Source of the DNA: Blastococcus fimeti
GTDB taxonomy: Bacteria > Actinomycetota > Actinomycetes > Mycobacteriales > Geodermatophilaceae
DNA length: 64,000 bases
Direction of reading: 5' to 3'
NCBI GenBank assembly: GCA_900102115.1
Contig: FNAW01000004.1
Coordinates: forward strand, 372,001-436,000
Part shown: piece after piece, positions 57,265-64,000 of the stretch
Layout of the letters: every line of letters starts with the position of its first letter
Numbering within the stretch: the stretch's first letter is position 1
The notes under the pieces: generated by a model
Database searches by the model: none
Seen by the model: only the letters and a program-made list of their open reading frames with translations
Told to the model about the DNA's origin: nothing
Program-made: the position numbers and the translations under genes

Positions 57265-58251
57265 ATGGCACAGCCGATGCGGCCGCGGCGGACCATCCGG
57301 CGGGCGGTGGTGACCGGTGGCGCCGGTTTCCTGGGTTCGCACCTCTGCGAGCACCTGCTCGACCGCGGCGTCGAGGTGGTCTGCCTGGACAACTTCCTGA
57401 CCGGCTCCCCGGAGAACGTCCTGCACCTCATGGAGCACCCCGGTTTCCGGCTGGTGCGCTGCGACGTCACCGACTACGTGCACGTGCCCGGCCCGGTCGA
57501 CCTGGTCCTGCACTTCGCCTCACCGGCCAGCCCGCTGGACTACCTGCGGATGCCGATCGAGACGCTCAAGGTGGGCAGCCTCGGCACGCTGCACACGCTG
57601 GGCCTGGCCCGCGAGAAGGGCGCCCGGTACGTGCTGGCGTCGACGTCGGAGGTCTACGGCGACCCGCTGGTGCACCCGCAGCCCGAGGAGTACTGGGGCA
57701 ACGTCAACCCGGTGGGCCCACGCGGCGTCTACGACGAGGCCAAGCGGTTCAGCGAGGCGCTGACGACGGCGTACCGCAGCTCACGGGGCACCGACACCGG
57801 CATCGTCCGCATCTTCAACACCTACGGGCCGCGGATGCGCGCCGACGACGGCCGGGCCATCCCCGCCTTCGTGGGCCAGGCGCTCTCCGGCCGGCCGCTC
57901 ACCGTCGCCGGGAACGGCTCGCAGACCCGCTCGATCTGCTACGTCGACGACACGGTGGCCGGGATCCTCGCGATGGCCTTCTCCGACCACGCCGGCCCGG
58001 TCAACATCGGCAACCCCGACGAGCTGTCCATGCTCCGGCTGGCGGAGTGGATCGTCGAGCTCACCGGCTCGGACTCCCCGATCGAGTTCATCGACCTGCC
58101 CGTCGACGACCCGAAGGTCCGGCGGCCGGACACCACGCGCGCCGAGCAGCTGCTGGACTGGCGGCCGGCGGTGCCGTCGGAGGTGGGCCTGCGCCGGACG
58201 GTGGACTGGTTCGCCGAGCAGCTCGCCGCCCGGGAGGTCCGGGCCGGTTGA
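57265..58251 (+). CDS. UDP-glucuronate decarboxylase-like NAD-dependent epimerase
   Basis: 328 residues of the SDR epimerase family. NAD motif [10 protein letters not shown] (about 17-26), Y156xxxK160 in GVYDEAKRF, and the [20 protein letters not shown] stretch typical of UDP-xylose synthases. Predicted to decarboxylate UDP-glucuronate to UDP-xylose for surface glycans; a dehydratase or epimerase role is possible. ATG at 57265 preceded by GAGGGAG. Confidence 0.9.
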   Translation: MAQPMRPRRTIRRAVVTGGAGFLGSHLCEHLLDRGVEVVCLDNFLTGSPENVLHLMEHPGFRLVRCDVTDYVHVPGPVDLVLHFASPASPLDYLRMPIETLKVGSLGTLHTLGLAREKGARYVLASTSEVYGDPLVHPQPEEYWGNVNPVGPRGVYDEAKRFSEALTTAYRSSRGTDTGIVRIFNTYGPRMRADDGRAIPAFVGQALSGRPLTVAGNGSQTRSICYVDDTVAGILAMAFSDHAGPVNIGNPDELSMLRLAEWIVELTGSDSPIEFIDLPVDDPKVRRPDTTRAEQLLDWRPAVPSEVGLRRTVDWFAEQLAAREVRAG

Positions 58252-58348
58252 TCCGGCGGGCCGACAGGCCCTGTCCCCGCCGCCCACTAGGCTGGTCCTG
58301 CGGACCGGGGGGCCGCGCCACTCCCCGAGTCGATGACAGAGAGCGAGC

Positions 58349-59992
58349 ATGGGCCGCCACGCTGATACCAGTGAGACCCCCCGCCGGTTCCCGCCGCTCC
58401 TGATCGCCGCGGCGCTGGTCGTCGCGCTCGTCCTGGCCGGTGGACTCGTGTGGTGGCTGGTTCCCGGTGACGACGACGCCGAGGCGTGCGCGAATCCCGC
58501 GACGGTCGCCGTCACGGTCGCCCCGGAGCTGGTCTCGCTGACCGAGGATCTGCTCTCCGAGCCCGACGCCCTGGACGCCGACGGCTGCGTGACCGCCGAG
58601 GTGACGGAGCAGGAGCCGTTGCAGACCGCCGGCGCGCTGAGTGCGCTGGACCCCGAGTCGCTGCCCGGCGTCTGGCTCCCCGACTCGTCGCTGTGGGCCC
58701 TGCGCGCCGGTGACACCGAGCTGGCGAACGAGGGGTCGCTGGGCTCCTCCCCCGTCGTGCTCGCCACCAGCCAGGCCGTCGTCGACTCCTCCGGCTGGAC
58801 GGATGCCCCGCCCACCTGGGCGCAGGCGCTCACCACGGACAAGGCCGTCGCGGTGCCCGACCTCGCCGGCAGCGCCGAGGGGATCGCCGCGCTGAGCGCC
58901 CTCCGCACCGCACTGGGCGGAGGCGAGCAGGCCGACAACGCCGTCGTCGAGGTGGTGCTGGCCGCCGCCCGCTCCGGCGGCTCCGAGGAGGCGCTGGAGG
59001 CCGCCGGTCAGGGCGCCGCCGACGCCGCGCTCGTGCCGGTCAGCGAGCAGACCGTCTACGCCGCCCGTGCGGGCGACGCCGACTCCTCCCTGGTCGCGGT
59101 CTACCCCTCGGAGGGCTCCCCGGTGCTCGACTACCCGGTGCTGCGGGTCGGCACCGCGACCGGCGCGCAGCAGGACGCGGTCGACGCCGTCGTCCGCGTG
59201 CTCACCTCCGACCAGGCGCGGACCGCCGCCGCGGAGGCCGGCTTCCGGGGTGCCGACGGCGCCGCACCCCCGGCCGCCGGAGAGCAGAGCGGCATCCGCG
59301 AGGACGCCCCGCAGCAGCTGGAGCTGGACCCGGTCGAGGTGGGTGGCCTGCTCGGGCGGCTGTCCAGCCTGGCCGCGCCCTCGCGCATCCTGGCCGTCCT
59401 CGACGTCTCCACGTCGATGGAGGCCCCCGCCGGCAGCGGCACACGGGCGACGCTGGCCAGGGACGCGGCCCGGACGACCCTGTCGCTGGTGCCGGGCGAG
59501 TACGCCCTCGGGCTGTGGGTGTTCGCCTACCACCTGGCGGGCGACCAGGACTGGGCGGAGCTGGTGCCCATCCGCAAGCTGGACACCGACGTCGACGGCC
59601 GGACGCAGCGGGAGGTGCTGGACGAACAGGCCGTCAGCCTCCCGAACCGGCTGACCCCGGGCGGGACGGGTCTGTACGACACGACGCTGGCCGCCGTCCG
59701 GGCCGCGCGGGCGAACTACGACCCGTCGGCGGTCAACAGCGTCCTGATCCTCACCGACGGCACGAACGAGGACGACGAGGGCGGGCTCAGCCAGGAGAGC
59801 CTGCTGGCGCAGCTGGCCGCAGAGGCCGACCCCGCCCGGCCGATCAAGGTCATCGGCGTCGGGCTCGGCCCGGATGCGGACCTGTCGGCTCTCGAGGCGA
59901 TCTCCGCGGCGACGGGCGGGGCGGCCTACTCCGCGGTCGACCCGACCGACCTCCAGACGGTGCTCTTCGACGCCCTCCGCCAGCGCGGCTGA
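58349..59992 (+). CDS. Membrane-anchored VWA-domain protein with solute-binding-like region
   Basis: 547 residues. One N-terminal helix (about 15-37) anchors it; the rest is outside. The middle (about 50-310) resembles a type-2 solute-binding fold (SVVVEL-like strands; PEDLAG-like ADKAVAVPDLAGSAEGIAAL). The C-terminal VWA domain has the MIDAS DVSTSM (352-357) and the TDGTNEDDEGG loop. Many actinobacteria have such proteins near envelope genes; function unknown. A TAGGCT -10-like element sits at 58288-58293. Confidence 0.85.
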   Translation: MGRHADTSETPRRFPPLLIAAALVVALVLAGGLVWWLVPGDDDAEACANPATVAVTVAPELVSLTEDLLSEPDALDADGCVTAEVTEQEPLQTAGALSALDPESLPGVWLPDSSLWALRAGDTELANEGSLGSSPVVLATSQAVVDSSGWTDAPPTWAQALTTDKAVAVPDLAGSAEGIAALSALRTALGGGEQADNAVVEVVLAAARSGGSEEALEAAGQGAADAALVPVSEQTVYAARAGDADSSLVAVYPSEGSPVLDYPVLRVGTATGAQQDAVDAVVRVLTSDQARTAAAEAGFRGADGAAPPAAGEQSGIREDAPQQLELDPVEVGGLLGRLSSLAAPSRILAVLDVSTSMEAPAGSGTRATLARDAARTTLSLVPGEYALGLWVFAYHLAGDQDWAELVPIRKLDTDVDGRTQREVLDEQAVSLPNRLTPGGTGLYDTTLAAVRAARANYDPSAVNSVLILTDGTNEDDEGGLSQESLLAQLAAEADPARPIKVIGVGLGPDADLSALEAISAATGGAAYSAVDPTDLQTVLFDALRQRG

Positions 59993-60018
59993 GGGACTTT
60001 CGGCGCCGATAGTCCCTC
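59991..60018. terminator. 28-base near-palindrome spanning two stop codons
   Basis: GAGGGACT (59991-59998) and AGTCCCTC (60011-60018) flank TTCGGCGCCGAT, giving near-complete symmetry with one T-T mismatch per side. The VWA stop (59990-59992) and the GT9 stop (60017-60019) lie at its ends. It shares the GGGACTTTC motif with the repeat at 940-984. Confidence 0.75.
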
Positions 60019-60976
60019 AGGTCAGCTCCTCCACGGCGGTCAAGACCTCGTCCAGGTTGATGCGGGCCAGCGCGGGGTCGAGATCGGTGCCCCAGGGGTC
60101 GCCGCTGCCGTCCCCGTGCCAGAGGACGACGTGGTGCTCCCGCGGTGGCGGCCCCCACAGCGCGGGTGACACCGGCCCGAACAGCACCACCGAGGGACGG
60201 CGGTACGCGCTCGCCAGGTGCGCCACCCCGGTGTCGCCGCAGACCACGACGCGGGCGGCGGCGATGACGGCGGCGAGCTCCAGGGACGTCGTCCGCCCGG
60301 CCAGCACGGCGTCCGGCCCGAGCCCGGCTGCCCCGGCGACCGATCGGGCCAGCTCCACCTCGGCCGGCCCTCCGGTGATCCGGACGTCGTGCCCGGCGTC
60401 GGCGAGGAACCGCGCGACGGCGGCGAACCGGTCGGGCGGCCAGCGCCGGCCGGGATAGGCGGCGCCGGGGTGGACGACGGCGGCGTCGCGCACCGGCGGC
60501 GGCACCGGCGGGACGGCGAGGTCGAGCGCGTCGGGGTCGGCTGCGACGCCCAGCCCCTCGGAGACCAGCCGGCACCAGCGGCGCACCTCGTGCTCGTCGG
60601 CGTACCAGTTAGGGCCGGGGTAGCCGGGGCTGGCGAAGGTGAGCAGCCGCCGCGGGTGCAGGTCGGCGACGACGACGTGCGAGGCCGAGCCCTTGCCGTG
60701 GAGGTCCACGGCGAGCTCCGGCGGCGGGCCGGACCAGTCCAGCGGCTCGAGCTCGCGGGCGGGCAGCACCTCGTCGACGGCGTCGATCAGCTCGGCCAGC
60801 GGGCGCAGCGCCTCCGTCGTCGCCAGGACCAGGTGGTGGTCGGGGACCGCCGCGCGCACCGCCCGGATCGCGGGCACCCCGGTGAGCAGGTCCCCCAGCC
60901 CGAGCGGCCGCAGCACGACCGCCGTCCGAGCGTCTGCTTCTCCGCGGAAAGGCAGAGGTGGCGGAGAGGCGTTCAC
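60017..60976 (-). CDS. GT9-family (heptosyltransferase-like) glycosyltransferase
   Basis: 319 residues. N-terminal LRPLGLGDLLTGVPAIRAVR and C-terminal CGDTGVAHLASAYRRPSVVLFGP are the GT9 hallmarks; HPGAAYPGRRWPPDRFA is the phosphate-binding stretch. It would transfer a heptose from ADP-heptose to an acceptor. GTG at 60976 overlaps the HldE-like stop, and the gene is last in the cluster. Confidence 0.9.
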   Translation of the reverse strand: MNASPPPLPFRGEADARTAVVLRPLGLGDLLTGVPAIRAVRAAVPDHHLVLATTEALRPLAELIDAVDEVLPARELEPLDWSGPPPELAVDLHGKGSASHVVVADLHPRRLLTFASPGYPGPNWYADEHEVRRWCRLVSEGLGVAADPDALDLAVPPVPPPVRDAAVVHPGAAYPGRRWPPDRFAAVARFLADAGHDVRITGGPAEVELARSVAGAAGLGPDAVLAGRTTSLELAAVIAAARVVVCGDTGVAHLASAYRRPSVVLFGPVSPALWGPPPREHHVVLWHGDGSGDPWGTDLDPALARINLDEVLTAVEELT

Positions 60977-62328
60977 ACGCGGGATCGCTCGACCAGGGCG
61001 GTGGTCGAGTGGCCGTCCAGGTAGGGCAGGACGACGGCCTGCCCGCCCCACGTCCGCAGCACGGCGGCCTCCGGCAGGTCGGCGCCGGCGTAGTCGCCGC
61101 CCTTCGCCCACACGTCGGGACGCAGCCGCTCCAGCACCGCCGACGGGGTGTCCTCGTCGAAGACGACGACGGCGTCGACGAACTCCAGCGCCTCCAGCAC
61201 GCGGGCACGGTCGGCCGCGCTGGTGAGCGGCCGGGACGGGCCCTTGAGCCGGCGGACCGAGTCGTCGGAGTTGATGCAGACCACGAGGCAGTCGCCCAGC
61301 CCGCGGGCGGCCCGCAGCGTGGCGACGTGCCCGGGGTGCAGCAGGTCGAAGCATCCCCCGGTGGCGACGACGGTGCCGCCGGCGGCCCGCACCCGCGCGA
61401 TGACGGCGTCGGCGCCGGGCTCGGCGAGCACCTCCGGGGACACGCGGTCCCATGCCGTCGCGCCGCCCCGGGCGACGAACGCCGAGGCGAACGCCACCGC
61501 CGACGCGACGGCCTCGCCGGTCACCGCCCCGTCGGCGAGCGCCAGGGCGGCGGCCGCCGCGAACGAGTCACCGGCGCCGCACGCGTCGCCGCCGGTCACC
61601 GGCACGGCGGGCACGACCATCGGCGCGCCCGGGCCGTAGGAGAGCAGCGCGCCGCGGGCACCCATGGTGACCGCGACCGCGCCGACGCCCCAGCGCTCGA
61701 TCAGCGCCTCGGCCCGCGCGCCCACCGCGGCCAGCCCCTCGCCGGGGACCTCGGGCACCACCCGCGCGGCCTCCGCGCCGTTCGGCGTCACCAGGCGGAC
61801 GCCGCGCACCGGGTCCGCGCCGCGCGGGTGCGGATCCCAGACCACCGGCCCACGGGCGCCGGCCAGTGCGGCGCGCACGTCGGCGGCGGCCGTCGTCCCC
61901 CGGCCGTAGTCGGCGACCAGCACCGCGGCGGCGTCGCGGATCGCCTCGGCGGCCTCGGCCGGCAGCGCGCCCAGCGTCGCCACCGGGGCGCCGCTGTCCA
62001 GCCGGGCGACGGAGTGGTCGCCGACCCGGATCCGCTGCTTGACCGCCGTGCCGCCGCCCGCCGGGATCTCGACCAGCCGGACCCGCCCGGCGAGCAGCGC
62101 CCGCAGCCGGTCGGCGCCGTCGTCGGAGTCCACGGGCGCGACCAGCACCACCTCGCGGGAGGTCGCGGCGGCGGCGATCACCGCGGCCAGCGCCGCCCCA
62201 CCGGGGCGCTCGCGGCGCTCGACGTCCTCCACGACGGGCACTGGCGCATCCGGGGTCAGCCGCGAGGCGCTGCCCACCAGGTCGACGTCGAGCAGCGCGT
62301 CACCGACCACCACCAGCGGCCGCGTCAT
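60973..62328 (-). CDS. hldE: Bifunctional heptose 7-phosphate kinase / heptose 1-phosphate adenylyltransferase (HldE-like)
   Basis: 451 residues. A PfkB-type kinase (1-about 305; D248-xxGAGD254 motif in GGDACGAGDSF) is fused to a nucleotidyltransferase (TGGCFDLLHPGH, 323-334). The fusion makes the 1,7-bisphosphate and later ADP-heptose. It is the central enzyme of D-glycero-D-manno-heptose activation. ATG at 62328 overlaps the GmhA-like stop. The missing phosphatase (GmhB) is expected nearby or elsewhere. Confidence 0.93.
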   Translation of the reverse strand: MTRPLVVVGDALLDVDLVGSASRLTPDAPVPVVEDVERRERPGGAALAAVIAAAATSREVVLVAPVDSDDGADRLRALLAGRVRLVEIPAGGGTAVKQRIRVGDHSVARLDSGAPVATLGALPAEAAEAIRDAAAVLVADYGRGTTAAADVRAALAGARGPVVWDPHPRGADPVRGVRLVTPNGAEAARVVPEVPGEGLAAVGARAEALIERWGVGAVAVTMGARGALLSYGPGAPMVVPAVPVTGGDACGAGDSFAAAAALALADGAVTGEAVASAVAFASAFVARGGATAWDRVSPEVLAEPGADAVIARVRAAGGTVVATGGCFDLLHPGHVATLRAARGLGDCLVVCINSDDSVRRLKGPSRPLTSAADRARVLEALEFVDAVVVFDEDTPSAVLERLRPDVWAKGGDYAGADLPEAAVLRTWGGQAVVLPYLDGHSTTALVERSRV

Positions 62329-63005
62329 CGGGCCGTGCCCAGCGACGGGCCGGACGGCACCCGCGACGGCTCGGCCAGCACCGCGGCGTCGAAGGCGGCG
62401 CAGACCAGGTGCAGCGCGACGAGGTGGCACTCCTGCACCGTCGCCGTCCACGGGGACTCGATGCAGACCGCGTCGTCGGCGGCCGCGGCCAGCGGATTGG
62501 GTGCCGGCCCGGTGAGCGCCAACGTGGTGATGCCGCACGCGCGCGCCCGGCGGGCGGCGGCGACGGCGTTCGGCGAGCGGCCCGAGGTCGACAGCAGGAC
62601 CAGCACGTCACCGGGGCGGCCGTGCGCCTCCACCTGCCGGGCGAAGAGCTCGTCGGCCGGGTAGTCGTTGGCGATCGCGGTCAGCGACGAGGTCTCGGCG
62701 GTCAGGCAGATCGCGGAGAACGGCGGCCGGTCGGCCCGGTACCTCCCGACCAGCTCGGCGGTGAGGTGCTGGGCCTGGGCGGCGCTCCCACCGTTGCCGG
62801 CGGCGAGCAGCCGGCCGCGCGCGTCCCCGCAGAGGATGCCGGCCAGCAGCCGGCCCCAGTCGTCGAGCACCTCGAGCTGGGTGTTCAGCGAGCCGAGCGC
62901 GGTGGTCAGCGAGCTGACGTGGTCGGCGCCGCTGAGGTGGGTGCACGCCGCGGGGTCGGGCACCTCCGCCGCCACGTTCTCGAAGAAGGAGTGCGGAACG
63001 CTCAT
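62325..63005 (-). CDS. gmhA: SIS-domain sedoheptulose-7-phosphate isomerase (GmhA-like)
   Basis: 226 residues. SIS motifs AAGNGGSAAQAQHLTAELVG and LLSTSGRSPNAVAAARRA, with the C-terminal QECHLVALHLVC (His as in GmhA). It isomerises sedoheptulose 7-phosphate to heptose 7-phosphate, the first step of the pathway. ATG at 63005 overlaps the GT4 stop. Confidence 0.9.
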   Translation of the reverse strand: MSVPHSFFENVAAEVPDPAACTHLSGADHVSSLTTALGSLNTQLEVLDDWGRLLAGILCGDARGRLLAAGNGGSAAQAQHLTAELVGRYRADRPPFSAICLTAETSSLTAIANDYPADELFARQVEAHGRPGDVLVLLSTSGRSPNAVAAARRARACGITTLALTGPAPNPLAAAADDAVCIESPWTATVQECHLVALHLVCAAFDAAVLAEPSRVPSGPSLGTAR

Positions 63006-64000
63006 CGGGCGACCTCCACGAGACGCCGGCCGGTGCGCACCTGCCGGTAGACGGATTCGGTGTCGGCCACGACGCGGCTCCACCGGTAGCGGTCGCGGGC
63101 GCGCGTCACCCCGGCGCGGCCGTAGGCGGCCCGGCGGTCGTCGTCGGCGAGCAGTGCCGCGAGCACCGCTCCGAGCCGCGCCGGGTCCCGCGGCGGCACG
63201 AGGTCGCCGGTGACGCCGTCGACGACGCTGTCCTGCAGCCCGCCGACCGCGGTGGCCACCACCGGCCGGCCGCAGGCCATCGCCTCCAGCGGCGTGATGC
63301 CGAACGGCTCGTACCAGGGGACGGCGAGGACGACGTCGGCCGACCGCACCCAGGCCGGCACGTCGGCGCGGGCCACGGAGCCCGCGAACACCAACCGGTC
63401 GGCCACGCCGGCCGCGGCGGCGATCGCGCGCAGCCGGCGCACCTCGGGGTCGGCGTCGATCCGGCCCGCCGCCGGGCCACCGACGACGACGAGCTCGGCG
63501 TCCGGCACCGCCGTCAGCGCGCGCACCGCGTCGTCCTGCCCCTTGCGCTCGACCAGCCGGCCGAGCACGAGCAACCGCCTGCGACCGGTGCGCGGCGCAC
63601 CCGGGCCGTCCGGTGTGAAGACGTCGGTGTCCACGCCGCACGGGACGATCGAGACGCGGTCGGTGGTCAGGCCCAGCCGGCGCAGCTCGAAGACCTCGTC
63701 GGAGCAGGTGGCGACGACGTGGTCGACGGTCCGGCACAGCGAGCGCTCGAGCTCGATCCGGTTCGGCGGGGAGGTGTCGGCGTCGCCCTGGTGCCGGCGC
63801 TTGACCGACCCGAGGGCGTGGAAGGTCTGCACCACGGGCACCGCGCCCGGCAAGGAGCCGGCCGCGGCGACCGACGCCAGCCCGCTCATCCAGAAGTGCG
63901 CGTGCACGAGATCCGGTGGCCGAGGGCTCCAGCTGCGGCGGAGGTTCGCGGCGAACTCGGGCATGTGCCGCAGCAGGTCGTCCTTCGGCAGCTCGCACGC
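63002..64000 (-). CDS. GT4-family glycosyltransferase, 5' end outside window
   Basis: The frame stays open to the window end, so this is a partial gene (the N-terminus is missing). A GT-B glycosyltransferase: VQTFHALGSVKRRH, SIVPCGVDTDVFTPDGPGAP, the donor-binding PWYEPFGITPLEAMACGRPV and VVATAVGGLQDSVVDGVTGD. The family includes MshA. It belongs to the heptose operon and probably adds sugars to the same glycan. The stop overlaps the gmhA start. Confidence 0.92.
   Translation of the reverse strand, partial: ACELPKDDLLRHMPEFAANLRRSWSPRPPDLVHAHFWMSGLASVAAAGSLPGAVPVVQTFHALGSVKRRHQGDADTSPPNRIELERSLCRTVDHVVATCSDEVFELRRLGLTTDRVSIVPCGVDTDVFTPDGPGAPRTGRRRLLVLGRLVERKGQDDAVRALTAVPDAELVVVGGPAAGRIDADPEVRRLRAIAAAAGVADRLVFAGSVARADVPAWVRSADVVLAVPWYEPFGITPLEAMACGRPVVATAVGGLQDSVVDGVTGDLVPPRDPARLGAVLAALLADDDRRAAYGRAGVTRARDRYRWSRVVADTESVYRQVRTGRRLVEVAR

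Overview
This 64-kb window is chromosomal DNA of a very GC-rich actinobacterium. The signs are dense GTG and ATG starts, many ATGA or GTGA stop/start overlaps, leaderless-looking starts, a sortase-E-type LAXTG surface protein, PucR and PknB-type regulators, a tRNA adenosine deaminase-associated protein and a DUF2630 protein. The mixture suggests Geodermatophilaceae or a close relative (inference; I cannot name a genus). I see no phage, insertion sequence, CRISPR array or rRNA. The region looks like core or near-core chromosome.

Layout. 0-8 kb: the end of a prolyl-oligopeptidase-like gene, the lysC-asd operon of aspartate-family biosynthesis (with an internal start for a beta subunit), a phospholipase-D-like protein, a small XRE regulator, and leuA behind a Leu-codon leader peptide and hairpin. 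7.8-17 kb: a complete Mrp cation/proton antiporter operon (fused A/B, then C to G) next to a two-component system and a divergent membrane protein. 17-23 kb: an ABC-F ATPase, a LASTG-anchored surface protein overlapping a GNAT-like protein, and a clostripain-family lipoprotein. 23-30 kb: an operon of transglutaminase, alpha-E protein and circularly permuted ATP-grasp, then a methyltransferase, a methylene-THF-reductase-like protein and a divergent MurE-like ligase whose usual diaminopimelate motif is replaced. This is the most promising little-described neighbourhood. 30-34.6 kb: VOC protein, SsuD-type monooxygenase, TPM-domain protein and a small Rieske protein. 34.6-40.2 kb: a peptide/nickel-type ABC importer. 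40.4-43.2 kb: metNIQ with a predicted actinobacterial leader peptide.

43.3-47.7 kb: dnaX-ybaB-recR, a YceI protein, the SRP RNA and tRNA-Ser(GGA). 47.7-52.2 kb: a CASTOR/POLLUX-like channel, an unknown small protein, a PknB-like kinase and tRNA-Ser(CGA). 52.2-57 kb: tadA, a HAD hydrolase, the TadA-associated protein, an O-methyltransferase, tyrA, DUF2630 and a PucR regulator. 57.2-60 kb: a UDP-glucuronate-decarboxylase-like epimerase and a VWA protein. 60-64 kb: an ADP-heptose-type cluster (GT9, HldE-like kinase/nucleotidyltransferase, GmhA-like isomerase, and a GT4 cut by the window end), unusual for a Gram-positive.

Most convergent gene pairs are separated by near-perfect inverted repeats, several of which contain the stop codons themselves. 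One short palindrome family with the core CGGCCTCTGCCC occurs four times. No intergenic gap exceeds 300 bases except 47376-47751, which holds the SRP RNA and a tRNA.
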